Assembly (NCBI GenBank): GCA_934098745.1
Contig: CAKOPG010000014.1
Location: forward strand, 1 to 41,382
Origin: an uncultured Bacilli bacterium
GTDB lineage: Bacteria; Bacillota_I; Bacilli_A; RF39; UBA660
Reading direction: 5' to 3'
Length of the DNA stretch: 41,382 bases
The notes under the pieces are model-generated. The model did no database searches. It was not told where the DNA came from and saw nothing but the letters and a program-made list of their open reading frames with translations. Positions 10,321-17,648 of the stretch are shown piece by piece. The position numbers and the translations under genes are program-made. The first letter of the stretch is position 1. Each line of letters opens with the position of its first letter.

Positions 10321-10349
10321 ATGTTAACACTATAAATGTAAAAAGTCAA
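10321..10349 (-). promoter_or_regulatory. rpoBC promoter
   Basis: TTGACT (10344-10349), 17-bp spacer, then TAACAT (10321-10326) preceded by an extended -10 TG. The implied leader is about 60 nt. A weaker candidate with a 19-bp spacer lies upstream at 10407-10437. Confidence 0.6.
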
Positions 10350-10450
10350 CGAAATTATTTGTATTTTTAAAATATTTCCAACTTTTTTAAAAATGTTAAC
10401 ATATCTACTATAACGCATCTAATAATTAACTTGTCAAAACTCTCAAATTA

Positions 10451-10924
10451 TTATTTTCTTACATATTTACACATTGTAAATTTAATATCTTTAAATGTAT
10501 CTGTCCCAAGTATTTCTTTATTCCATTCATTTTTATCAAACTCAGGAAAAAAAGTATCTGCATCATCACACACGTCATCTATTTCAGTCAAATACATAGT
10601 CTTAGCATATTCAATAAATTGACTGTATAATGAAGCACCACCTATTATAAAAACCTCTTCTGGAGTATCTAAATATTTGTCAAGTATTTCTTGAACGCTG
10701 TATACTGTTGAAACATTTGAAAGTATCTTATCAAAAGATAAAACAACCATATTTCTACCAGGTAAATCACCTGGTAAAGATAAATATGTATTTTTTCCCA
10801 TAACCACAGTATGCCCCATCGTAGTTTCTTTAAAAAATTTCATATCTCTAGGTATATGCCAAATAAGTTGATTATTTTTTCCTAATTCACGATTTCTTCC
10901 AACTGAACATATCATACTAATCAT
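10451..10924 (-). CDS. dfrA: Dihydrofolate reductase
   Basis: The 157-residue NADPH-dependent enzyme regenerates tetrahydrofolate from dihydrofolate, which the adjacent thymidylate synthase produces. Family signatures are in place: W22 and catalytic acid D27 (IWHIPRDMKFFK), the cofactor segment VVMGKNTYLSL, and FIIGGASLYSQF near residue 94. Length matches the bacterial family (about 160). It follows thyA by 11 bp with a GGTGGTGA ribosome site, so the two are co-transcribed as a thymidylate cycle pair. Confidence 0.96.
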   Translation of the reverse strand: MISMICSVGRNRELGKNNQLIWHIPRDMKFFKETTMGHTVVMGKNTYLSLPGDLPGRNMVVLSFDKILSNVSTVYSVQEILDKYLDTPEEVFIIGGASLYSQFIEYAKTMYLTEIDDVCDDADTFFPEFDKNEWNKEILGTDTFKDIKFTMCKYVRK

Positions 10925-10935
10925 ATTATCACCAC

Positions 10936-11838
10936 CTATTGTGCTAATGGAAAACTAATTTTTCCATGATGTTGATAATTCATGACTTTTATATCTTTAC
11001 AATCCTTAGAATTATCAAACTTAAAAAAGTCTTTTATATCCGGATTTAACCATAATTTAGGAGCTGGTAAATCCTCCAATTTTTCATATCTGTCAATTTG
11101 TTCCTTAATACCAGAAACCTGATTAACATATATATGAGCATCTTTAATAGACCAATACATTTTTCCCGGTTTTAATCCTGTACAATGAGCAAGCATACAT
11201 AAAAGAGTTGCATACTGTGTAACATTAAATGGAAGGCCTAAAGGAACATCACAACTTCTTTGATGAACCCAACAATTTAGTTTTCCATCTGTTACATCCC
11301 ATTCACTAGACCAAACACAGGAAGGCAAAACAGCCGTCTTAATATAATCATCCTGCCATAAACTCATGATCATTCTTCTATCATTTTGATTATTTTTTAA
11401 TGTATCAATAAGTCTTTGTGTATTTTGAAATTTATTATTTATCCAACCATAAGCAGTTCCAATTGTATGAGCCCACTCTTTACCAAACTCTTTAACAATT
11501 GCTTTCTTTACTAACTTACCATTTTCATCCGGAACCATTTGATTAGCATACCATTTACCATCATCATGGATTTCCCATTCATCCCAAATATGCACATTTC
11601 TTTCTTGAAGCCATCTAACATCATTTGACTGTACTTGATATATCCACAACATCTCAAGTATAGCCTGTCTAAAAAAAAGCTGTTTAGTTGTTAATGCCGG
11701 AAATTCTTTTCCAAGATCAAACACAAAAGAATAACCCGGTATTTTTATCGTATTAACTCCCGTTCTGTTTTCTACTTCTTTTCCCTCTTTTAATATCTTT
11801 TTGCATAACTTAATGTATTCTTTATCCCATTTAGACAT
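10936..11838 (-). CDS. thyA: Thymidylate synthase
   Basis: A 300-residue ThyA that converts dUMP to dTMP with methylene-tetrahydrofolate. Phosphate-binding arginines lie in NRTGVNT near the N-terminus and in NDRRMIM (R154, R155); QRSCDVPLGLPFN and the DAHIYVNQ segment are present. The nucleophile is C174. Its context is LPSCVWSSEW rather than the usual PPCH, so the conserved Pro and His on either side of the Cys are replaced by Ser and Val. The rest of the fold is intact, so this looks like a divergent subfamily, not a dead enzyme. It is first in thyA-dfrA, with AGGAGG before the ATG. Confidence 0.95.
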   Translation of the reverse strand: MSKWDKEYIKLCKKILKEGKEVENRTGVNTIKIPGYSFVFDLGKEFPALTTKQLFFRQAILEMLWIYQVQSNDVRWLQERNVHIWDEWEIHDDGKWYANQMVPDENGKLVKKAIVKEFGKEWAHTIGTAYGWINNKFQNTQRLIDTLKNNQNDRRMIMSLWQDDYIKTAVLPSCVWSSEWDVTDGKLNCWVHQRSCDVPLGLPFNVTQYATLLCMLAHCTGLKPGKMYWSIKDAHIYVNQVSGIKEQIDRYEKLEDLPAPKLWLNPDIKDFFKFDNSKDCKDIKVMNYQHHGKISFPLAQ

Positions 11839-11866
11839 TATACTTCCTCCTACTACCTATATATTT

Positions 11867-11875
11867 AGTATAACA
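11867..11875 (-). promoter_or_regulatory. Extended -10 promoter for thyA-dfrA
   Basis: TGTTATACT on the minus strand: TATACT at 11867-11872 with TG one base upstream. The -35 region is weak (TTTATT-like). It lies about 30 bp before the thyA start. The 248-bp gap between thyA and rplL holds only this and the rplL terminator. Confidence 0.5.
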
Positions 11876-12043
11876 AATTCTTAAAAATTAATAAAGAGAT
11901 TTACGATAAAAAAACTTATTACAATATAACTATTTGAAAAGTTTATATGAAATAACCTTTTATCAAAAATTAATTATATAAATTCATAAAATTACTGTTT
12001 AATATCAATAACTTTCTATAACATAGCCATTTAACAAAGAACT

Positions 12044-12071
12044 AAAAAAGAAACCTATTTCTAGATTTCTT
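12044..12071 (-). terminator. Terminator of rplJL
   Basis: A 9-bp stem with one G-U pair (12048-12056 with 12063-12071), 6-nt loop, then TTTTTT on the minus strand. It begins 15 nt beyond the rplL stop and separates the ribosomal genes from thyA. Confidence 0.85.
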
Positions 12072-12086
12072 ATATTTTTTTATAAA

Positions 12087-12455
12087 CTACTTAAGTTCTA
12101 CAGTAGCTCCAGCTTCTTCAAATTGTGCTTTTAATTTTTCAGCTTCAGCCATGTCAACGCCTTCTTTAACGTTTCCACCGTTATCAGCAATGTCTTTAGC
12201 TTCTTTTAATCCTAAACCAGTAATATCTCTAACAATTTTAATAACCGCAATCTTGTTAGCACCAGCAGCAGTTAATACAACATTAACTTTAGATGGACCT
12301 TCTTCTACAGCAGCTACAGCAGGACCTGCTGCAACAGCAACTGCAGATGGATCTACACCAAATTCCTCCTTCATTGCATCAACTAATTCTTTGATTTCAA
12401 GAATAGACATTTCTTTTAAAGCACTAATAAAATCTTCTTTATTTAATTTAGCCAT
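12087..12455 (-). CDS. rplL: Ribosomal protein bL12 (L7/L12)
   Basis: The 122-residue stalk protein that recruits translational GTPases. It has an N-terminal dimerisation helix region (about 1-35), an Ala/Val/Gly-rich hinge (38-55) and the C-terminal factor-binding domain with KIAVIKIVRDITGLGLKEAK. Length is typical. It follows rplJ by 20 bp with AAGGAGG, in the conserved rplJ-rplL pair. Confidence 0.98.
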   Translation of the reverse strand: MAKLNKEDFISALKEMSILEIKELVDAMKEEFGVDPSAVAVAAGPAVAAVEEGPSKVNVVLTAAGANKIAVIKIVRDITGLGLKEAKDIADNGGNVKEGVDMAEAEKLKAQFEEAGATVELK

Positions 12456-12475
12456 TTTTATTTCCTCCTTATTTT

Positions 12476-12967
12476 TTAATTTTCTTTTTCCTTAGCATAT
12501 AAATCTAAGCATATAGATAAGTCTCTTACAGTTCCCATAAGACCTGCTGCTAACATAGTAAGTAGCATATCTCTTGATGGAATTGCTGCATATCTCTTCA
12601 AGTCTTCTGATGAAGCAACTTTACCTTCAATAATACCAGCTTTAAGCTCAAGTGCATTATGATCTTTTGCAAAATCACTTAACACTTTAACAATTGAAAG
12701 TTCATCTGTTCCAAAAGTAATAGCACTAGGTCCAGCTAAGTATTCTTTCATATCAATATTTAATTCATCTAATGCTCTTTCAGTTAAAGTATTTTTATAT
12801 ACCTTATAATCTGCATTATTTTCTCTTAGCTTTCTTCTTAATTCAGTTACTTCTGAAACACTAAGTCCACGATAATCGAACACTACTACAGACTTTGCAT
12901 TTTCAAATTTATCTTTAATTTCAGATACAACAGCTGCTTTTTGTTCAATAATCTTTGCATTTGCCAC
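12476..12967 (-). CDS. rplJ: Ribosomal protein uL10
   Basis: The 163-residue base of the ribosomal stalk, binding 23S rRNA through its N-terminal domain (VFDYRGLSVSEVTELRRKLR) and bL12 dimers through its C-terminal helix. The start is GTG, giving MANAKIIEQK. The ribosome site is AAGGATGTG. It is preceded by the L10 leader with an attenuator hairpin, the usual autoregulatory arrangement in which the L10-L12 complex binds its own mRNA. Confidence 0.97.
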   Translation of the reverse strand: MANAKIIEQKAAVVSEIKDKFENAKSVVVFDYRGLSVSEVTELRRKLRENNADYKVYKNTLTERALDELNIDMKEYLAGPSAITFGTDELSIVKVLSDFAKDHNALELKAGIIEGKVASSEDLKRYAAIPSRDMLLTMLAAGLMGTVRDLSICLDLYAKEKEN

Positions 12968-13101
12968 CTATCTTCACATCCTTTCCTCATGCCATAAATA
13001 AAAGTCCTCATACGAGGACTAAAAAACAATTATTTTTTTATTCCTCGGTAAGATATTTAAACATACGTCCTTACTGTCTTTGGCATAATTTTTCTCAATC
13101 A
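12968..13101 (-). ncRNA. L10 leader with attenuator
   Basis: The 5' leader of rplJL matches the known L10 leader. On the minus strand it carries TATGCCAAAGACAGTAAGG (complement of roughly 13066-13086) and CTTACCGAGG. A terminator hairpin follows, AGTCCTC/GAGGACT (13003-13009 with 13014-13020), then TTTATTTATGG. The family is known to bind the L10(L12)4 complex. I infer attenuation from the hairpin. Confidence 0.88.
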
Positions 13102-13107
13102 ATTTGT

Positions 13108-13136
13108 ATTATATATCAAAACTACTTATTTGTCAA
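13108..13136 (-). promoter_or_regulatory. Full-consensus promoter of rplJL
   Basis: TTGACA (13131-13136), a 17-bp spacer and TATAAT (13108-13113): a perfect sigma-A promoter. The -35 hexamer is inside the last codons of rplA (Ser-Phe-Asp-Lys-stop). Confidence 0.85.
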
Positions 13137-13821
13137 AAGAATTCAAATCAAGTTTGATTCCAGGACCCATTGTAGATGATATAGAAATATTTTTTACATA
13201 ATTTCCTTTAACAGTTGCTGGTTTAATCTTTAATATAGCGCCAACAAATGCTTTTAAGTTTTCAGCAAGCATTGAAGAATCAAAACTAGCTTTACCAATT
13301 ATTCCATGAATATTTCCAAAACTATCAGTTCTGTATTCAACTTTACCTTTTTTAACATCTGAAACAGCTTTTGCAACATCTACTGTTACAGTTCCTGTTT
13401 TAGGGTTAGGCATAAGTCCCTTTGGTCCTAAAAGTTTACCAATTTTACCAAGTAATGGCATCATTTCAGGTGTTGCAATAATTACATCATATGAAAACCA
13501 ATTTTCTTTTTCAATCTTAGTAATCATATCAACATCACCTACATAATCAGCGCCAGCTTCTTTTGCAGCTTTAGCTTGATCACCTTTAGCAAGTACTAAA
13601 ACTGTTTGTGATTTTCCAGTACCATTTGGTAATACTATAGCACCTCTTAATTGTTGATCTGCTTTCTTAGTATCTAAGTTTAAATTCATAGCTACTTCAA
13701 TTGTTTCATCAAATTTAGTATTTGATGTTTCTTTTACTAATTTAATAGCATCTTCAATTGAATATAGTTTATTTTTTTCAACTTTTTCAAATACTGAAGC
13801 ATATCTCTTACTCTTCTTCAT
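13126..13821 (-). CDS. rplA: Ribosomal protein uL1
   Basis: The 231-residue L1-stalk protein; it binds 23S rRNA and in bacteria represses its own operon. The conserved block GPKGLMPNPKTGTV and RGAIVLPNGTGK are present. Length is normal. The ATG follows GGAGG. It lies 70 bp after rplK, and that gap holds a hairpin resembling the L1-binding site. Its 3' end contains the rplJL promoter. Confidence 0.98.
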   Translation of the reverse strand: MKKSKRYASVFEKVEKNKLYSIEDAIKLVKETSNTKFDETIEVAMNLNLDTKKADQQLRGAIVLPNGTGKSQTVLVLAKGDQAKAAKEAGADYVGDVDMITKIEKENWFSYDVIIATPEMMPLLGKIGKLLGPKGLMPNPKTGTVTVDVAKAVSDVKKGKVEYRTDSFGNIHGIIGKASFDSSMLAENLKAFVGAILKIKPATVKGNYVKNISISSTMGPGIKLDLNSFDK

Positions 13822-13832
13822 AATATCCTCCT

Positions 13833-13865
13833 TATGTGGTTTTGCGGACTAAATCCTTCCACATA
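13833..13865 (-). promoter_or_regulatory. L1-site mimic before rplA
   Basis: On the minus strand a 7-bp stem TATGTGG/CCACATA encloses AAGGA, TTTAG, TCC and an A-rich 3' side, so the element reads GTGGAAGG...AACCAC. This matches the layout of the E. coli 23S L1 site (GTGGGAGGC...ACCAC). A competing hairpin, ATAGGT/ACCTAT (13863-13868 with 13873-13878), shares three bases with it. Regulation by L1 is inferred. Confidence 0.6.
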
Positions 13866-13891
13866 GGTAAAAACCTATATGTATATAACAA

Positions 13892-14311
13892 TTATTCTTC
13901 TACTTTAATTCCCATGTTACGAGCAGTTCCCTCTACTATTTTCATAGCAGCATCTACATCATAAGCATTCAAATCAGGTAACTTAGTTTCTGCTATTTCT
14001 TTAAGTTGATCCTTAGTAATAGTAGCAACAGTTTCCCCTTTAGCTGCTCCAGATTTAATTTTAGCTGTTTTCTTTAATAAAAATGCAGCTGGTGGAGTTT
14101 TTAATACAAAGTCAAAAGTTCTATCTTCATATATAGAAATTTCAACTGGTAATACATCTCCCATCTTATCTCTAGTAGCATCGTTAAACTTTGTACAAAA
14201 TTCTTGTAAGTTAATTCCTGCTGGTCCTAAAACAGTTCCAACTGGTGGAGCTGGTGTAGCTTTTCCTGCAGGTATCTGTAACTTAATCTTTTTTGTGATT
14301 GCTTTTGCCAC
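13892..14311 (-). CDS. rplK: Ribosomal protein uL11
   Basis: The 139-residue protein of the GTPase-associated centre. KLQIPAGKATPAPPVGTVLG and GPAGINLQEFCTKFN are diagnostic of the N-terminal domain. The rRNA-binding C-terminal domain follows, with DLNAYDVDAAMKIVEGTARN. The frame is open further upstream, but an in-frame GTG there overlaps the AGGAGG. The GTG at 14309-14311, eight bases after AGGAGG, gives the normal N-terminus MAKAITKKIK and is the start used here. Confidence 0.96.
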   Translation of the reverse strand: MAKAITKKIKLQIPAGKATPAPPVGTVLGPAGINLQEFCTKFNDATRDKMGDVLPVEISIYEDRTFDFVLKTPPAAFLLKKTAKIKSGAAKGETVATITKDQLKEIAETKLPDLNAYDVDAAMKIVEGTARNMGIKVEE

Positions 14312-14348
14312 GAAAAACACCTCCTATAATAATGTTTCTTTTTTCGCG

Positions 14349-14381
14349 AGTGGTCTAAATAGCCGTCCGCAGCCTCCCACT
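14349..14381 (-). promoter_or_regulatory. L1-site mimic in the rplK leader
   Basis: The rplK leader folds as AGTGG/CCACT enclosing GAGGCTGCGGACGGCT and an unpaired A-rich 3' side. GTGGGAGGC is identical to the E. coli 23S L1-binding segment and the opposite arm reads ACCAC in both. Mimicry of the rRNA target is the established way L1 represses its operon; the assignment here is by sequence only. Confidence 0.7.
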
Positions 14382-14391
14382 AAACTATCTA

Positions 14392-14419
14392 ACTATATAA
14401 TAATACACAGTCGCGTCAA
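14392..14419 (-). promoter_or_regulatory. Downstream tandem promoter of rplKA
   Basis: TTGACG (14414-14419), 16-bp spacer, TATAGT (14392-14397) on the minus strand, immediately downstream of another promoter. It would start transcription just before the L1-like hairpin. Confidence 0.5.
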
Positions 14420-14420
14420 T

Positions 14421-14450
14421 AATATACCACAATTTATTAATTATTGTCAA
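14421..14450 (-). promoter_or_regulatory. Upstream tandem promoter of rplKA
   Basis: TTGACA (14445-14450), 18-bp spacer, TATATT (14421-14426) on the minus strand, between nusG and rplK. Confidence 0.6.
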
Positions 14451-14474
14451 TTATTTTTTTACTCTTTCGTGTTT

Positions 14475-15014
14475 TTATTTTACATTCTCAATTTGTGATA
14501 ATGAAACCTCAACAGAAGTTTCTTGTCCAAATAAATCCAAAAGTAATTCTACTTTCTTTTTTTCTAAGTCATAAGAACTAATTTTACCAATCATATTTTT
14601 AAATGGACCATCTGTAATTTTAACTTTCTTTCCTTCAGCTAAATCATTTGCTAAATCCATTCTTGACATTCCCATATTTGATAAAATTCTATCTACTTCT
14701 TCTGGTAATAAAGGAATAGGCTTTGCTCCTTTTCCAGAAGAACCAATAAATCCTGTTACACCTTGTGTATTTCTAACAATAAACCAAACTTCATCAGACA
14801 TTATCATTTCCACAAGAACATAACCAGGAAACATTTTTTTAACTCTTTCCTTCTTAACTCCGTCTTTATATTCCACAACAGTCTGTTCAGGAACAATAAC
14901 CCTAAAAATACTCTCTTGAATATCTGTTGAGTTTTTAATCATCATATCAAGTTTTTCTTTTACTTTATATTCATATCCACTTACAGTGTTGACAACATAC
15001 CATTCTTTTTTCAT
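14475..15014 (-). CDS. nusG: Transcription elongation/antitermination factor NusG
   Basis: A 179-residue NusG: an NGN domain from EWYVVNTVSGYEYKVKEKL through the RNA polymerase-contacting region (MFPGYVLVEM, VRNTQGVTGFIG), then a KOW domain beginning near KKVKITDGPFKNMIGKI. It modulates pausing and couples transcription to translation. It overlaps the secE stop by one base (TAATG), the usual secE-nusG pair. Confidence 0.98.
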   Translation of the reverse strand: MKKEWYVVNTVSGYEYKVKEKLDMMIKNSTDIQESIFRVIVPEQTVVEYKDGVKKERVKKMFPGYVLVEMIMSDEVWFIVRNTQGVTGFIGSSGKGAKPIPLLPEEVDRILSNMGMSRMDLANDLAEGKKVKITDGPFKNMIGKISSYDLEKKKVELLLDLFGQETSVEVSLSQIENVK

Positions 15015-15298
15015 TATTTAGCTAAACTCCTTACTACTAAAATAATCCAATCAATTGCATAAAAATATAATCCAAAAAACAAAACAAATACAACTGAAGC
15101 AATTGAGTATTTAACAAGATCCTTTTTATTAGTCCAACGAATTCTTTTTACCTCTTTTAATACGCCATTAAAATACTTAGAAATTCTTTTAAATATACTG
15201 ACATGTTCCTTTTTTACTTTTTTTTGTTTTCTATTCTCAGCAACATACTTTTCTCTTTTCTGTTTTTTTTCTGAGACTTCTTTTTCCTCTTTTTTCAT
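15014..15298 (-). CDS. secE: Preprotein translocase subunit SecE
   Basis: A 94-residue protein with a long, highly charged N-terminus (Lys/Glu rich to about residue 40), the amphipathic segment YFNGVLKEVKRIRWTNKKDL, and one transmembrane helix (SIASVVFVLFFGLYFYAIDW). This is the single-span SecE form of Gram-positives, though the N-terminus is longer than the minimal 60-residue version. I start at the ATG at 15296-15298 because GGAGG lies just before it; an upstream in-frame TTG has no ribosome site. No rpmG is found upstream. Confidence 0.93.
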   Translation of the reverse strand: MKKEEKEVSEKKQKREKYVAENRKQKKVKKEHVSIFKRISKYFNGVLKEVKRIRWTNKKDLVKYSIASVVFVLFFGLYFYAIDWIILVVRSLAK

Positions 15299-15344
15299 AA
15301 TACCTCCAAATTTATCTAAAATAAAAACACCTACGTGCAAATAA

Positions 15345-15373
15345 AATATAGCATATTAACTAAAAAAAGTCAA
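15345..15373 (-). promoter_or_regulatory. secE-nusG promoter
   Basis: TTGACT (15368-15373), 17-bp spacer, TATATT (15345-15350) with an extended -10 TG. Confidence 0.7.
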
Positions 15374-15433
15374 CATTTTTAAGCAAACTAAACAAATTTT
15401 CATACATTTACAAAATCCATCAAAAACTACACA

Positions 15434-15461
15434 TAAAAAGAACTGATAGAAATCAATTCTT
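15434..15461 (-). terminator. Terminator of the cold-shock gene
   Basis: A 10-bp stem with one G-U pair (15438-15447 with 15452-15461), 4-nt loop, then TTTTTATG on the minus strand. It begins 28 bp after the stop of the csp gene. Confidence 0.8.
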
Positions 15462-15489
15462 AAAGTATAACAATGAATATAAAACACTA

Positions 15490-15705
15490 TTACATAACCT
15501 TTTCACTTGAAGAAGGTCTTACATTTATTGCTTGAAGTCCTTTAGGAGTTTCAATTAAATCAAATTCCACTCTTTGACCTTCAGACAATGTTTTATAACC
15601 ATCTTGTTTAATAGCTGAATAATGAACAAAGATATCTTCATCTTGAGCATAATCAATAAATCCGTAACCTTTTTCATTATTGAACCATTTTACGTTTCCA
15701 AACAT
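15490..15705 (-). CDS. Cold-shock domain protein
   Basis: A 71-residue single cold-shock domain. RNP1 is KGYGFIDY and RNP2 is DIFVHYSAI, on the usual five-strand OB fold beginning GNVKWFNNEKGYGF. Such proteins bind single-stranded RNA or DNA and act as RNA chaperones. It is monocistronic, with its own promoter and strong terminator and a short leader of about 35 nt. Which paralogue (cspA, B, C or D type) cannot be told from sequence. Confidence 0.95.
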   Translation of the reverse strand: MFGNVKWFNNEKGYGFIDYAQDEDIFVHYSAIKQDGYKTLSEGQRVEFDLIETPKGLQAINVRPSSSEKVM

Positions 15706-15743
15706 TCCTTACACCTCACAATCTAGTAATCACTTACATTTTT

Positions 15744-15773
15744 ATTATAATACCCAACAAGTAATAATTACAA
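15744..15773 (-). promoter_or_regulatory. Promoter of the cold-shock gene
   Basis: TATAAT at 15744-15749 with TTGTAA at 15768-15773, spacer 18 bp. Between here and the parB terminator (about 190 bp) I see no gene. Confidence 0.55.
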
Positions 15774-15965
15774 TAATTTTAAAACCCTTTAATTAGACAA
15801 AAATAGACATATTCATTTCCTTATTTTTACTATCATAATTACTTGTCAATAAAAATACTAACACAATTTAAAGTATCAACTATTCAACAACCCTATAAAC
15901 CAATTCTTGAGACTTAAAGGGAAAAAAGTTGAAATAATAAATTTCTTAATAATTCTAACCAAAAT

Positions 15966-15984
15966 TAAAAGAGCATAAAGCTCT
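15966..15984 (-). terminator. Terminator overlapping the parB stop
   Basis: AGAGC/GCTCT (15970-15974 with 15980-15984) with a 5-nt loop, then TTTTAATTTT on the minus strand. The parB TAG stop lies in the first arm. A near-identical module ends the SleB-like gene at 25624-25643. Confidence 0.65.
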
Positions 15985-16861
15985 AATTTAATTTAACATT
16001 CATAATCTCTAAAATACGATCCAAATCGTTACTGTTTTCAAAGTTAATTTCAATTTTCTTGTCTTTAACCTTTACCTTAGTTCCAAAAAATTCACGCAAT
16101 TCCTTTTCAACATATCCATATTGATTATTTTTAACTACCTTATTAATTGGATTTTTTTTCTTTAACTCATCCCTCTTAGCTAAATTTTCAATATCTCTTA
16201 CAGATAAATTATTCTTAACAATTTCATTAGCATACTCGATAATTTGTTCCTTATCTTCTAATTTACTAAGTTCTCTAGCATGCCCCATTGATAATTCACC
16301 TTTTAAAACCATATCTTGAACTTTATTTGGTAATCTTAATAATCCTAAAACATTTGTGACATTACTCCTACTTTTACCAAGTTTGTTTGCCAAGTCTTCT
16401 TGAGTAATATGCAAACTATCAATGATACCTTTATAAGCCCAAGCAAGTTCAATAGCAGTTAAATTCTCACGTTGAATATTCTCTAAAAGTGCTATCTCCC
16501 TCATCATTTCATCAGAAAAATCTTTAATAATAGCCGGAATTTTTTCCATACCAGCTAGTTTTGAAGCTCTTACACGACGTTCACCAGCTACTAAATCATA
16601 TCCTTTTATACTTTTTTTAACAATAATTGGTTGAAAAACTCCATAATTTTTAATTGATTCCGCCAATTCTTTTAATGCTTCCTCGTTAAAAGTCTTTCTT
16701 GGTTGATATGGATTTATCCTAATTTCTGATAAATTTATCTGTTTAACATCATCTTCATCAGCGGTACTCAAAACACTAGATTCAAATGTATTAAAATCTA
16801 AAACTTCACTATCAAATAATTGTTCCAACCCTCTACCTAGGGCTTTCTTCTTTTGTTCCAT
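15983..16861 (-). CDS. parB: Chromosome-partitioning protein ParB (Spo0J)
   Basis: A 292-residue ParB. The start MEQKKKALGRGLEQLF is typical. The CTP-binding motifs are GERRVRA at 93-99 and ENIQREN at 127-133. The helix-turn-helix that reads parS spans about 153-175 (TQEDLANKLGKSRSNV). The C-terminal third is the dimerisation domain. It overlaps the end of parA by 29 bp. The ATG at 16859-16861 is 12 bases from AGGAGG, somewhat long, but no better start exists. Its likely targets are the perfect parS sites at 41084-41324. Confidence 0.96.
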   Translation of the reverse strand: MEQKKKALGRGLEQLFDSEVLDFNTFESSVLSTADEDDVKQINLSEIRINPYQPRKTFNEEALKELAESIKNYGVFQPIIVKKSIKGYDLVAGERRVRASKLAGMEKIPAIIKDFSDEMMREIALLENIQRENLTAIELAWAYKGIIDSLHITQEDLANKLGKSRSNVTNVLGLLRLPNKVQDMVLKGELSMGHARELSKLEDKEQIIEYANEIVKNNLSVRDIENLAKRDELKKKNPINKVVKNNQYGYVEKELREFFGTKVKVKDKKIEINFENSNDLDRILEIMNVKLN

Positions 16862-17648
16862 TTCTATAAATAACCTCCTTAGCAAGATTAATATAAGCTT
16901 TTGTCCCTTTACCTCTAGGATCATAATCTAAAATTGTTTTACCATGGCTTGGAGCTTCGGCTAATTTAATTAATCTTGGTATAATAGTATCATATACTCT
17001 TTCTTTAAAAAATTCTTTTATACTACTAATAACTTCCAACCCTAAATTGGTATTAACACTAAGCATTGTTAAAAGTACTCCTTCAATATCCAAATTAGGA
17101 TTTACCTTTCTCTGGGCTAACATAATTGTATTTATAAGTTGCATAATTCCTTCTAAAGCATAATATTCACATTGTACTGGTATTAAAACTGAATCTGCAG
17201 CGGCTAATGCATTAGTAGTTAGTATTCCAAGAGAAGGAGGACAATCGATTAAAATATAATCATAATTATCTTTTACTTTTGCTAATTCTTCTTTTAAACG
17301 CATTACACGATTAAATTTTTGATTAGTATCTTTATATTGACGTTCTAACTCAATTAATTCCATTTCTACCCCGGCCAAATTCAAATAAGCTGGTATAACA
17401 CTCAAATTAACACTTTTGGATTTAAGAATTGCTCCTTCAATAGGAGTCTTCATTGTCAAAACTTCATATATACTACTATTTATTCCTTTTTTATCTACAC
17501 CCACTCCAGTCGTAGCATTTCCTTGAGGATCTAAATCGACCATTAATACTTTTTTACCTAAAACACCTAAAGAAGCGGACAGATTTATACTAGTCGTTGT
17601 CTTGCCAACACCACCCTTTTGATTTACAATTGCTATAATTTTTCCCAT
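16833..17648 (-). CDS. parA: Chromosome-partitioning ATPase ParA (Soj)
   Basis: A 271-residue ParA/MinD-superfamily ATPase. The deviant Walker A is KGGVGKTT (residues 11-18), then DLDPQGNATTG and the Walker B region YILIDCPPSLG. It works with ParB in origin segregation, and in sporulating bacteria in control of DnaA and sporulation initiation. The ATG follows AGGTGA. It is divergent from tilS across a 210-bp gap. Confidence 0.96.
   Translation of the reverse strand: MGKIIAIVNQKGGVGKTTTSINLSASLGVLGKKVLMVDLDPQGNATTGVGVDKKGINSSIYEVLTMKTPIEGAILKSKSVNLSVIPAYLNLAGVEMELIELERQYKDTNQKFNRVMRLKEELAKVKDNYDYILIDCPPSLGILTTNALAAADSVLIPVQCEYYALEGIMQLINTIMLAQRKVNPNLDIEGVLLTMLSVNTNLGLEVISSIKEFFKERVYDTIIPRLIKLAEAPSHGKTILDYDPRGKGTKAYINLAKEVIYRNGTKEESPR

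Noticed and set aside
10407..10437. Second rpoBC promoter (TTGACA with TATAGT)
   Set aside because: The spacer is 19 bp, longer than normal, and a better promoter lies downstream.
14309..14320. Longer rplK start, and likewise longer secE, tatD, spoVT, parB, tilS, divIC and holB
   Set aside because: The longer frames begin at GTG, TTG or ATG codons inside or before the Shine-Dalgarno; family N-termini and spacing favour the shorter forms.
15341..15489. rpmG (L33) or a small CxxC gene before secE
   Set aside because: The only short frame (about 15 codons) overlaps the secE promoter and does not resemble L33.
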